Shown: in pieces, positions 8,409 to 16,257 of the stretch
Layout of the letters: each line of letters opens with the position of its first letter
Position numbering within the stretch: the first letter of the stretch is position 1
Assembly (NCBI GenBank): GCA_035547425.1
Contig: DASZUU010000040.1
Location: 1 to 64,000 of the forward strand
Direction of reading: 5' to 3'
Origin: Alloacidobacterium sp035547425
GTDB lineage: Bacteria > Acidobacteriota > Terriglobia > Terriglobales > Acidobacteriaceae
Length of the DNA stretch: 64,000 nt
Notes under the pieces: model-generated
What the model saw: only the letters and a program-made list of their open reading frames with translations
What the model was told of the DNA's origin: nothing
The model's database searches: none
Position numbers and translations under genes: made by a program

Positions 8409-8470
8409 TTGACATTTTCACTGAATATGCTACTTTCAGCAAATGCTGAAAATGCCCCTTTCGGTGAAAG
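8409..8470 (+). promoter_or_regulatory. Promoter and TTTCA/TGAAA repeat cluster over the AbiE-like start
   Basis: TTGACA at 8409-8414 is a consensus -35; with 16-base spacing TACTTT at 8431-8436 is a weak -10. Three small inverted repeats follow the pattern TTTCA...TGAAA: TTCACTGAA at 8417-8425, TTTCAGC-AAAT-GCTGAAA at 8434-8451 covering the first possible start codon, and CTTTC-GGT-GAAAG at 8458-8470. AbiEi antitoxins are known to repress their own promoters at inverted repeats, so these are plausible operators. Confidence 0.45.
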
Positions 8471-9525
8471 AGGTTGAGCGGAGAGGAGCGGCCGAACTGG
8501 AGCGTCTGCTCAAGCGAATTCCTCGGATCAAAGTTAAATCATTGAAAATAGGAGCCATAGAAAAGGACCCCGGATTTGATGTGCAATTTCGCATTGAGCT
8601 CGATGGGAAACAGCATACGCTCATCGGCGAAGTGAAAAGCAGCGGACAGCCGCGCTACGCACGAGAGGCTATCCTGCGGTTAAAGGTGATCGCCACCCGC
8701 ACCAATCCGCCAGCCATACCCGTCTTCATCGCTCCTTATCTCACCGAATCGACCCGAGAGCTCTGCTTTCAGCAGGGGGTCTCGTATCTCGATTTCGAAG
8801 GGAACGCGCGTATGGCCTTTGACTCCGTTTATCTGGAAATCGTCAGCCCCAATCGGCCATCGTCCCCCCGGCGAGAATATCGGTCGCTTTTCAAAGGCCG
8901 CTCCGCAAAAGTGCTTCGCGTTCTGCTTAGCTCCCCGGATCGCAGTTGGAAACTCACCGATCTTGCGCAGGAGTCGTGCGTCAGCATTGGCCACGTCAGC
9001 AATGTCCAGTCATCGCTTTTAGATCGAGAGTGGGCCGAACGGAATGACTTGGGACTTTCTCTGACCGCGCCACGCGCTCTTCTCGATGCCTGGAGCGCAG
9101 CCTACGAACGACCCCTCGTCGCCGAGCGCAGGTTCTACACCACGCTTCACGGATCGATGTTGGAAGAAGCGCTCCGCGACCTCTTCCGTTCGGCCAAAGA
9201 GGCTGCTCATCTCGCGACGGCGTCCTTCTCCGCGGCGCAATGGATATCGCCCTTCGGGCGCACCGCGACGCAGTATTTCTATGCAGACGAGGACAAGGTA
9301 GACCTGCTCAAGGACTCCCTGCGTTTGTCCTCGCCTGCCAAAGGGGAAAATGTCATTGTGTGGATACCGAAAGATCGAGATGTCTACTTCGGAAGCGCGG
9401 AGCAAGCTCGCGGCATACGCTGTACCAGCGCACTGCAAACGTACCTTGACCTTATGCAGGGCGGAGAGCGTGGGCGCGAGGCTGCCGATCATCTACGGAG
9501 GACCACACTTTCATGGACCCTGTAA
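8443..9525 (+). CDS. AbiEi-like type IV antitoxin with nuclease-fold-like N-terminus
   Basis: This 360-residue protein has an N-terminal region (about 20-110) resembling a PD-(D/E)XK fold: an Asp-bearing strand (DPGFDVQF) followed by the strand IGEVKSSGQP. A winged-helix region follows (about 150-215, LRVLLSSPDRSWKLTDLAQE...SIGHVSNVQSSLLD), as in AbiEi antitoxins that bind DNA. The C-terminal region (about 220-350) would face the toxin. It overlaps the downstream nucleotidyltransferase gene by 13 bases, matching antitoxin-toxin order in AbiE systems. ATG 8443 or ATG 8452 may be the start. Antitoxin identity is inferred from domain order and the partner, and should be checked by profile search. 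Confidence 0.65.
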   Translation: MLKMPLSVKEVERRGAAELERLLKRIPRIKVKSLKIGAIEKDPGFDVQFRIELDGKQHTLIGEVKSSGQPRYAREAILRLKVIATRTNPPAIPVFIAPYLTESTRELCFQQGVSYLDFEGNARMAFDSVYLEIVSPNRPSSPRREYRSLFKGRSAKVLRVLLSSPDRSWKLTDLAQESCVSIGHVSNVQSSLLDREWAERNDLGLSLTAPRALLDAWSAAYERPLVAERRFYTTLHGSMLEEALRDLFRSAKEAAHLATASFSAAQWISPFGRTATQYFYADEDKVDLLKDSLRLSSPAKGENVIVWIPKDRDVYFGSAEQARGIRCTSALQTYLDLMQGGERGREAADHLRRTTLSWTL

Positions 9526-10385
9526 TCCCTCAAAAACCTCAGTCGGCTAATGACTACGATGACCGCACCACGAGAGCGGTGAAATCAGTCCTCGTGGAGA
9601 TCGGTCAAATCCTCGGCAGCTTTCGCGGCAAGTTCGCGGTCATTGGCGGTTCAGTGCCGTGGCTTCTCCTGGAAAACGCCGAAAATCCCCATGTCGGCAC
9701 GCTGGATGTAGATCTCAGCCTCGACGCAGAAGCGCTTCAGGATGGTCAATATGCAGATCTGGTCAACGAACTGATGGGGCAAGGCTACAAACAGACAGAG
9801 ACCACACGAGAGTTCCAACTACAGCGGACTGTTCCTGCCCAGGACGATGGCCCGGCCATCGAAATCCTCGTCGATTTTCTGATGCCGAAGCACGCCGATA
9901 TTGAAAAACACAGACCGAAGCTCATTGAGAACTTCCGCGTGCAGAGAGCAGATGGCGCCGACCTTGCGGTCCACTTCCATCAACTTGTCGCAGTATCAGC
10001 AGAGACACCAACTGGCGGCCGCAACACCGTCGAGATTGCAGTCTGCTCGATCCCAGCGCTTCTAGCGATGAAGGGCTATGCCGTCGAACTCCGCCAGAAG
10101 CGCAAAGATGCGTATGACATTCACTACTGCATTCGCAACTATCCAGGCGGAGCCACGGCACTAGCAGAGGACTGCAGGAAGCTGCTCGAACATGAGAGCG
10201 CCCGTAAGGGCTATGAATTCATCAATGCGAAGTTCGGTGCGATTGAGAGCTATGGACCGACCAGTGTTCGTCTGTTCGTTGAAGAATCGGCGGCACTCGG
10301 CGATCAAACACCAGAACAATGGCAACAAGATGCTTACGGACAAGTCAACGAATGGCTGATAGCCCTCGGTCTACGCACTCCCTAA
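9513..10385 (+). CDS. AbiEii-like nucleotidyltransferase toxin
   Basis: A 290-residue protein with the DNA polymerase beta-type nucleotidyltransferase signature: VIGGSVPWLLLEN (about 49-61), then LDVDLSLD (about 69-76) giving the metal-binding Asp pair, and a later acidic EILVDFLMP strand (about 120-128) for the third carboxylate. This matches AbiEii/AbiGii toxins, some of which add nucleotides to tRNA 3' ends and halt growth on phage infection. A KRKDAYDIHY motif near 200 also fits the family. It overlaps the putative antitoxin by 13 bases, so the two are co-translated. All key residues look intact, so it is probably functional. Confidence 0.75.
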   Translation: MDPVIPQKPQSANDYDDRTTRAVKSVLVEIGQILGSFRGKFAVIGGSVPWLLLENAENPHVGTLDVDLSLDAEALQDGQYADLVNELMGQGYKQTETTREFQLQRTVPAQDDGPAIEILVDFLMPKHADIEKHRPKLIENFRVQRADGADLAVHFHQLVAVSAETPTGGRNTVEIAVCSIPALLAMKGYAVELRQKRKDAYDIHYCIRNYPGGATALAEDCRKLLEHESARKGYEFINAKFGAIESYGPTSVRLFVEESAALGDQTPEQWQQDAYGQVNEWLIALGLRTP

Positions 10386-10447
10386 TAACGGGACACTTCA
10401 GCAGTACCCAAAAACTACGGAACGGCCACACGCGAGATGGAGCACTG

Positions 10448-11066
10448 ATGGGGAATGGTAAGCAAGGCGCGACGACGGTTAAGCCCACGGATGCATTCAA
10501 AGACATTGAAAAACTTGAGAAGGATCTCTGGGAAGCTGCGGACAATCTCCGCGCAAACTCGAAGCTCACCTCCAGCGACTATTTCATGCCAGTTCATGGA
10601 ACGTCTTCGACCCAGCCTGCGGTTCAGGCGGAATGTTCGTACAGTCCAGTCATTTCATCGAGCATGAGGGCGGCGACACTGCACAGAAGGTCGTCTTTTA
10701 CGGGCAAGAGAAGAACCCCGATACCATTCGCATCGCAAAAATGAATCTGGCCGTTCACGGCCTCGAAGGCAAGATCGCCGATGCCATCACGTACTACCAG
10801 GATGAGCACACGCTCTATGGCAAATGCGACTTCGTGATGGCCAATCCGCCATTCAATGTCGATCTGGTCGATGCCAAGAGATAGAAGGAGATCCTCGTCT
10901 CCCATTTGGCTTGCCGGGGGTGAACAAAGCCAATAAGGTCAGCAACGGCAATTACCTCTGGATCTCCTATTTCTGGAGCTACCTGAACGAAAAGGGCCGC
11001 GCAGGCTTCGTCATGTCCTCGCAATCGTCGAGCGCCGGGCATGGCGAAAAGGACGTACGCAAGCTG
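10448..11066 (+). pseudogene. hsdM: Type I restriction-modification methyltransferase (hsdM) remnant
   Basis: Fragments of a type I DNA adenine methyltransferase appear in three frames. The HsdM N-terminus (KDLWEAADNLRANSKLTSSD) is in one frame. The SAM-binding DPACGSGGMFVQSSHFIEHE (from about 10606) and catalytic NPPFNVDLVDAK are in a second. DPRLPFGLPGVN and NYLWISYFWSYLN to GHGEKDVR are in a third. An internal stretch between the N-terminus and the SAM motif is missing, a single base is lost near 10878, and the reading frame stops being HsdM-like at about 11060, where integrase sequence on the other strand begins. No hsdS or hsdR is present. It cannot make an active enzyme. Confidence 0.85.
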
Positions 11067-11392
11067 GCGATTATCTCCGGTGTGAGTGCCGCCAGAGAGT
11101 ACTGCCCAAGCTCTCTCTTAAGTATTGCCGCTCGGCGCCGTTCGCCTTCTTGTGAAGACGGGCGCTTCGTGGGAGTGACCTCTTTCAGGTAGCGCTCCAA
11201 GGCGGTCGCGATGGTCAATCGATCCGCGGTCGCTCTGCAAATGTAAACGCCGCGAACCATCTCATCTTCCGTGCCGCGGGCCCAATCTTCCGCATCCCGT
11301 TTGGTGCGGAATGTCTTCGCCGTAGTTGGCCATCCCGTCTTGCGAATGACGGCTTTCCAAGTGCCTGAAGGTGTCTTGACGATGGCGGCCAT
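11057..11392 (-). pseudogene. Tyrosine integrase N-terminal fragment
   Basis: From ATG 11392 the frame encodes the N-terminal part of a tyrosine recombinase: an arm-type DNA-binding region (MAAIVKTPSGTWKAVIRKTG, TFRTKRDAEDWARGTEDEM), then the start of the core-binding domain (ALERYLKEVTPTKRPSSQE, YSLAALTPEIIASLR). Similarity ends at about 11057, where the DNA becomes the hsdM remnant in the opposite direction; the frame merely drifts on to a chance stop at 10979. The catalytic domain is absent. The fragment points away from the 3' end of tRNA-Ile2, the usual position of an island integrase. Confidence 0.8.
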
Positions 11393-11524
11393 GCTACCCC
11401 GGTACAGTGCCGTGATTGACCACTGTACCGCAACTGTACTGAAGTACGTTTGTTTGCGCAACCTGGGCGAAGGAGTAGCAGCTCAGATTGCGAGATATCT
11501 GATTTGTAATAAGAGGGTTGATTC

Positions 11525-11600
<76 letters not shown>

Positions 11601-11822
11601 TGATAGCGCCGGATCATTGCGGGATTGCGAGCTGTCCCCCAAAAGCCTGATCGATGCAGCATAGGATCGATCAAAAGCGGCTCTGCAACTCAAATCTGTG
11701 GTGAACAGAACATCGATTCACCGTCACGCTCGAATGATCCGTCGGCTTCATTATTGTAAATGCATCCGGCCCTGCGGATATCTCGTTACGCAAAGAAGCG
11801 GCCTGATTGGAATCTTCATCCA

Positions 11823-13286
11823 TCAAGCCGGCTCGTCGTAAACACCAAAGTCCGCAATATGCGGTGAATCCTGGCTGCATTCAAATTTCAGGCGAACCTT
11901 TTGTGCAGATACGCGATCGATCCGACGAATCGTTGTCGGCGCCGGCGATTCGCCTTCCGCCAGAGTCACCCATCTTGCGCCATCCCAGCGCTCAAATGTG
12001 TAGCTTTTGATTCTTGATTGCCGGTAGTCCTCCCACCGGCCCACAGGCTCTACAAACGATACAACGTTGAAGCTCTGCTGCTTTCCTAAATCGACTTCGA
12101 GCCAGCCCGAGGTTTGCCCCTCATCCGGATACCAACTCGATTGAAAGCTGCCGTCGTTCGCCTCATCGGGCCCCACTGTATCCGGATAAGAGCTGGCATG
12201 AATCGGCTTTCTTGTGGCAAGGTTAGTCGTCGTAATGATCACGTGCTCGCTGATTTTGTCGGCAGGGCCGGGATTCTTCCACGCCTTGCCTATCTCTTCA
12301 AGACGGCTGACAACATTGGGCGCTAGACGGCCCTCACGCGTGGGCGGCGCATTCAGAATCAAAGTGCAGAAACGGCGATTGAGCGGCACCAGCCATTCAT
12401 CCACCACTGTCTCTGTCGGCTTCAGGCGGCCGTGAATATCCTGCTGCTTCCAGAACCATCCGTCGGTAAGCGTCACGCAGGAGAGCGCAGGCACTTCGCT
12501 GCCCGCAGGCACCTTCTGCCCCGCATTCTGCTCGAATGCCTTAATGTCGGAGTAGTAAAGGCCGCCCGGAGGATACTGGCTCGCATTCAGATCGGTAATC
12601 AGGCAGTTTGGCTGCAGCGCCTTGATGTGCTCGTATATCTCGCGGAAAGGTACCTCTTCATACGTGATGCGGCTCCAGGGAGCATCCCATCCATCGGTGG
12701 TGAGAATGTCGATCTCGCCGTAATTCGTAAAAAGCTCGGTGAGCTGATCCTTGATGAGCTGAATTTTTTCCGGCGTAACGTTGAAGTGGCGAATATCGTC
12801 GCGCAGCGAAAGGATCGAGTAGTAAAGCCCGACCCGCAGCCCCGCCTTGCGAAAGGAATCGACGTAAGCGCGCACAACGTCGATCTGGTGCGAAGTCTGC
12901 CGAACACTGGCGGCGTGTGTCTTTGTCGGCCAGATGCAGAAGCCGTCATGGTGCCGCGTGGTCAGGCATCCCCAGGTCATGTTGGCCGATTTCGCTGCAG
13001 CCGCCCACTGGTCGGTATCCAGGGCCGTGGGATGAAACAGCTCCGGCGACGAGGTCGGATCTCCCCATTCGCGGTCCTGAAACGTGGCCATATTGAAGTG
13101 CAGAAACATACCGAAGCGCAAATCAACGAAGCGCTGCTGCAGCTCAGGCATCGGGCGCGCGCCGCGAATCGAGCGCGCAGTTCTGTGTTCCGTTTTCGCA
13201 GGCTCCGCCGCAAGGGCGCTGCCGGAAATCATAGTCGCGGTCGCAATTTCAGCGGCGAGGCGAAAAAAGTCTCTTCTTGTTGTCAT
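11823..13286 (-). CDS. GH29 alpha-L-fucosidase with C-terminal F5/8-type C domain
   Basis: A 487-residue exported glycoside hydrolase that would release alpha-linked L-fucose from polysaccharides or glycoconjugates. The N-terminus MTTRRDFFRLAAE with a hydrophobic stretch is a twin-arginine (Tat) signal. The catalytic barrel (about 45-340) contains RHHDGFCIWPT and EIDILTTDGWDAPW, where the Asp after the strand is the expected GH29 nucleophile. The last roughly 130 residues (ITTTNLATRKPIHASSYPD to the end) form a discoidin-like carbohydrate-binding domain. ATG 13286 is chosen over 13301 because it begins the signal peptide. It stands alone, downstream of the fucose-unrelated tRNA region. Confidence 0.88.
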   Translation of the reverse strand: MTTRRDFFRLAAEIATATMISGSALAAEPAKTEHRTARSIRGARPMPELQQRFVDLRFGMFLHFNMATFQDREWGDPTSSPELFHPTALDTDQWAAAAKSANMTWGCLTTRHHDGFCIWPTKTHAASVRQTSHQIDVVRAYVDSFRKAGLRVGLYYSILSLRDDIRHFNVTPEKIQLIKDQLTELFTNYGEIDILTTDGWDAPWSRITYEEVPFREIYEHIKALQPNCLITDLNASQYPPGGLYYSDIKAFEQNAGQKVPAGSEVPALSCVTLTDGWFWKQQDIHGRLKPTETVVDEWLVPLNRRFCTLILNAPPTREGRLAPNVVSRLEEIGKAWKNPGPADKISEHVIITTTNLATRKPIHASSYPDTVGPDEANDGSFQSSWYPDEGQTSGWLEVDLGKQQSFNVVSFVEPVGRWEDYRQSRIKSYTFERWDGARWVTLAEGESPAPTTIRRIDRVSAQKVRLKFECSQDSPHIADFGVYDEPA

Positions 13287-13339
13287 AGCGAGTGCAAGCA
13301 ATCTCTCTAACGGAATAAGTTGTGTGTTTACTTCTGCAT

Positions 13340-13375
13340 TTCGTTCCGTGGGCAGACCCTTTTATAATCGCACGT
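13340..13375 (+). promoter_or_regulatory. Promoter of fabZ-lpxA-lpxI
   Basis: A perfect TATAAT lies at 13363-13368 with a weak TTCGTT at 13340-13345, spacing 17. Transcription would start near 13375, which places the upstream GTG (13374) outside the message and supports ATG 13383 as the fabZ start with an almost absent leader. Confidence 0.55.
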
Positions 13376-13382
13376 GCAGATT

Positions 13383-13919
13383 ATGGAGAACGAAACCCAC
13401 ACGCCGTCCACCGCGCAGGTGCTCGAAATCACCGATATCATGGCGATCCTGCCGCATCGCTATCCTTTTCTTCTAATCGATCGCGTCATCGAGATCGAAC
13501 GGAAAAAGCGCATCGTCGCCATCAAAAATGTGACCATCAATGAGCCTTTTTTTCAGGGGCATTTTCCTAATTATCCGATTATGCCCGGCGTGCTCGTGAT
13601 CGAATCGATGGCGCAGGCCGGCGGAGCATTGCTGCTGACCGAGGTGCCGGACCGCGATAGCAAGCTGATGGTCTTTACCGGCATTGAGCGCGCCAAGTTT
13701 CGCCGCCCTGTGGTGCCCGGCGACCAGTTGCGCATCGAGATCAACGTGCTGCAGTGGAAGACACGCGCCGTTCGCATGGAAGGGCTGGCAACCGTCGATG
13801 GCAAGCTGGCCTGCGAGGCCACGGTCATGTGTCAGCTGGTTCCGCGACGCACGGAAGCTGCGCCCGAGCAAAAGACGGCGGAAACGCCTGCGCTGCAACC
13901 AGCGGTGACCGTAGAGTGA
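13383..13919 (+). CDS. fabZ: 3-hydroxyacyl-[acyl-carrier-protein] dehydratase FabZ
   Basis: A 178-residue hot-dog-fold enzyme that dehydrates 3-hydroxyacyl-ACP in fatty acid elongation. Diagnostic motifs are ILPHRYPFLLIDRV near the N-terminus (catalytic His) and GHFPNYPIMPGVLVIESMAQ (active-site Glu). A low-complexity tail of about 30 residues (PRRTEAAPEQKTAETPA) extends past the usual 150-residue length. The start is set by the TATAAT at 13363, which leaves ATG 13383 as the first codon on the transcript. It overlaps lpxA by four bases and the two act on the same 3-hydroxyacyl-ACP pool, feeding either phospholipid or lipid A. Confidence 0.95.
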   Translation: MENETHTPSTAQVLEITDIMAILPHRYPFLLIDRVIEIERKKRIVAIKNVTINEPFFQGHFPNYPIMPGVLVIESMAQAGGALLLTEVPDRDSKLMVFTGIERAKFRRPVVPGDQLRIEINVLQWKTRAVRMEGLATVDGKLACEATVMCQLVPRRTEAAPEQKTAETPALQPAVTVE

Positions 13920-14692
13920 GCATTCATCCCACAGCCATTGTTGCGACTGGAGCCGTCATTCCTGAATCGTGTACCGTCGGCCCTTATTGCACAATCGGCC
14001 CGGACGTAGTTTTGGGTGAAGAATGCGAGTTGATCTCGCACGTTGTGCTGGACGGGCATCTGAAAGCCGGCGCACGCAATAAGTTTTATTCCTTTGCCTG
14101 CGTTGGTGTCGCGCCGCAGGATTTGAAATACAAAGGCGAACCGACCGGCGTCACGCTGGGCGATGACAACTCCATCCGCGAATGCGTAACCATCTCGCGC
14201 GGCACCGCCGGCGGTGGTGGCACCACGCGCGTCGGCAGCGGCTGCCTCATCATGGCCTATACGCATATCGGGCACGACAGCGTGATCGGCGACTCCTGCA
14301 TCCTGGCCAATGGCGCTACGCTCGCGGGTCACGTCATCGTCGAAGACTACGCCACCGTAGGCGCGTTGAACCAGGTGCATCAGTTCTGCCGCATCGGCAA
14401 ATACGCCTATACTGGCGGCGGCACAACGGTTACGCAGGATGTGCTGCCCTACTCGCTGACTTCGGCAAAACGCGAGACGCATGCCTACGGCCTGAACAAA
14501 GTGGGGCTGGAGCGGCGCGGATTCGACCGCACGCGGCTGCGCGCCATTCAACATGCCTATCGTTATCTGCTGGCCGGCAAGATGAACACCACGCAGGCGC
14601 TCGAAAAGCTGAAGAGCGAAGGTATTGCCACCGACGATGTCGCATATCTCGTCGACTTCATCGAAAAGTCTGAGCGCGGAGTGTTGAAGTAA
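13916..14692 (+). CDS. lpxA: UDP-N-acetylglucosamine 3-O-acyltransferase LpxA
   Basis: A 258-residue left-handed beta-helix acyltransferase that performs the first step of lipid A synthesis, moving 3-hydroxyacyl from ACP to UDP-GlcNAc. Hexapeptide repeats run from IHPTAIVATGAVIP through GPYCTIGPDVVLGEEC and MAYTHIGHDSVIGD (with the catalytic His region), then the C-terminal helical domain RAIQHAYRYLLAGKMN. The frame is open upstream inside fabZ, but GTG 13916 overlapping the fabZ stop (GTGA) gives the correct N-terminus. It is translationally coupled to fabZ and followed after 6 bases by lpxI. Confidence 0.95.
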   Translation: MSIHPTAIVATGAVIPESCTVGPYCTIGPDVVLGEECELISHVVLDGHLKAGARNKFYSFACVGVAPQDLKYKGEPTGVTLGDDNSIRECVTISRGTAGGGGTTRVGSGCLIMAYTHIGHDSVIGDSCILANGATLAGHVIVEDYATVGALNQVHQFCRIGKYAYTGGGTTVTQDVLPYSLTSAKRETHAYGLNKVGLERRGFDRTRLRAIQHAYRYLLAGKMNTTQALEKLKSEGIATDDVAYLVDFIEKSERGVLK

Positions 14693-14698
14693 TCCGAT

Positions 14699-15556
14699 AT
14701 GAAGCTCGGATTGATTGCCGGAAATGGCCGCTTCCCCTTTCTCCTGCTTGAAGCCGCGCGCGCGCATGGGCTCGAGGTCGTCGTCGCCGCCATCAAGGAA
14801 GAAACCGATCCGGAGATGAACGAGCGCGCAGCCGCCGATGCGGGCGTGCGCGTCTACTGGCTCTCTCTCGGCGAGCTCTCGAAGCTGATCGATACCTTTC
14901 ACAAAGAGAATGTGACCCGCGCCGTTATGGCCGGCCAGGTAAAGCATAAGCAGATTTTTTCGAGCATCCGCCCTGACTGGCGCCTGGCAAAGCTGCTGCT
15001 CTCCTTGCGCACCAAGAACACTGACATGCTGCTGGGAGCCGTCGCCAAAGTTCTGGGCGACGAAGGCATCGAATTGATCTCATCCACCGCTTACCTCGAG
15101 CCGCTTCTGGCGCAGACAGGCGTGCTCACCGCTCGTGCGCCCTCCGAACATGAGCAGCAGGACATCGCCTATGGTCGCGCTGTCGCCAACGCCGTAGCCG
15201 GATACGACATCGGGCAGACCGTTGTCGTTGCCAGCCAGGCCTGCGTCGCCGTAGAAGCGATGGAAGGCACCGACGCCGCCATCGAACGTGCAGGCGCCAT
15301 CATGCAGTCCATGGCCGTAGACGGCGACGCCTCCACGTTTGATCGCTGCCTGACCGTTGTGAAGGTCGCCAAGCCAAAGCAGGACATGCGCTTCGATGTT
15401 CCTGTAATTGGCCTGAGAACAATCGAGGCCATGGAACGAGCGCATGCCAGGTGCCTCGCGCTCGAAGCCGGACGCACCCTGATCTTCGATCGGGAGACTG
15501 TTCTGGCTCGCGCCAATGCAGCCCATATTGCGATAGTGGCCTTGGAGCGCGGATAA
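14699..15556 (+). CDS. lpxI: UDP-2,3-diacylglucosamine pyrophosphatase LpxI
   Basis: A 285-residue protein of the LpxI (DUF1009) family, which hydrolyses UDP-2,3-diacylglucosamine to lipid X at the inner membrane in place of LpxH. The start KLGLIAGNGRFPFLLLEAAR and the internal MAGQVKHKQIFSSIRPDWR and KPKQDMRFDVPVIGLRTIE blocks are typical. Length matches the family. It follows lpxA by 6 bases, so fabZ-lpxA-lpxI is a lipid A operon using the LpxI route. lpxB and lpxD are not in the window. Confidence 0.92.
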   Translation: MKLGLIAGNGRFPFLLLEAARAHGLEVVVAAIKEETDPEMNERAAADAGVRVYWLSLGELSKLIDTFHKENVTRAVMAGQVKHKQIFSSIRPDWRLAKLLLSLRTKNTDMLLGAVAKVLGDEGIELISSTAYLEPLLAQTGVLTARAPSEHEQQDIAYGRAVANAVAGYDIGQTVVVASQACVAVEAMEGTDAAIERAGAIMQSMAVDGDASTFDRCLTVVKVAKPKQDMRFDVPVIGLRTIEAMERAHARCLALEAGRTLIFDRETVLARANAAHIAIVALERG

Positions 15557-15587
15557 TAAGAGCGCCCGCAAAGGAGGGCAAATCGCC

Positions 15588-16142
15588 GTGTCCAAGCTTT
15601 CTATCGTTTTGATTGCAGCAGTTGTCGTTATCGGTGCTGGTCTTTTCGCAGTGCGCGGCTTTGCCGCCGATGAATCTGCCATGCCGCAGGTCGGCCAGCA
15701 GGCGCCGAATTTCACCCTTAACTCGCAGGAAGGCAAGCCGGTAAGCCTCGACAGCTTCCGCGGTAAATGGGTCGTGCTCTACTTCTATCCCAAGGACATG
15801 ACCACGGGCTGCACCATCGAAGCCCACAACTTCCAGCATGATCAGGAAAAGTTCCTCAAGGCAAATGCCGTTATCCTCGGCGTCAGCGTCGATTCCGTGG
15901 ATAGCCACAAGCAGTTCTGCGCCAAGGACGGCCTCAACTTCACGCTGTTGAGCGATGAAGAAAAGAAAGTCGTTGCGCAATACGGTTCGCTCGGCAACTA
16001 TGCCGGATTCAAGATCGCCAACCGCAACACCTTCCTCATCGATCCCCACGGCAAGATCGTGAAGGTGTGGACCAAGGTCGATCCCTCCCACCACAGCGAA
16101 GAAGTGCTCACCGCGCTCAACCAGCTCGAAGCCCAGAAATAA
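15588..16142 (+). CDS. Membrane-anchored or exported BCP-type peroxiredoxin
   Basis: A 184-residue thioredoxin-fold peroxiredoxin reducing peroxides. Residues 1-26 form a signal peptide or membrane anchor (LSIVLIAAVVVIGAGLFAV), so it acts in the envelope. The peroxidatic Cys lies in PKDMTTGCTIEAHNF (about residue 82). The resolving Cys five residues later that PrxQ/BCP proteins often have is missing (Ala-His instead), so it is likely a one-Cys type, or uses the Cys in HKQFCAKDG. The GTG start follows AAGGAGGG with good spacing. It lies 31 bases after lpxI and may be co-transcribed. Confidence 0.9.
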   Translation: MSKLSIVLIAAVVVIGAGLFAVRGFAADESAMPQVGQQAPNFTLNSQEGKPVSLDSFRGKWVVLYFYPKDMTTGCTIEAHNFQHDQEKFLKANAVILGVSVDSVDSHKQFCAKDGLNFTLLSDEEKKVVAQYGSLGNYAGFKIANRNTFLIDPHGKIVKVWTKVDPSHHSEEVLTALNQLEAQK

Positions 16143-16257
16143 ATATGGCGAATTCAGTTGCGAAAAATTTTGTGGCGGGTTGCGAAGCAATCCGCCATTC
16201 GCTTTTTCAGGTGCCGGAAGATGCCGCTGCCCAGTCGTGGCGCGATGGCGGGATACG

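Noticed and set aside
8375..8442. Left attachment site of the tRNA-Ile2 island
   Set aside because: I looked for a second copy of the tRNA 3' end (GGGGGTTCAAATCCCTCC) before the AbiE-like pair and saw none, so no att repeat is claimed.
13832..14947. 371-codon minus-strand frame over lpxA and lpxI
   Set aside because: Antisense to two genes with clear family motifs; no sensible protein features in the translation.
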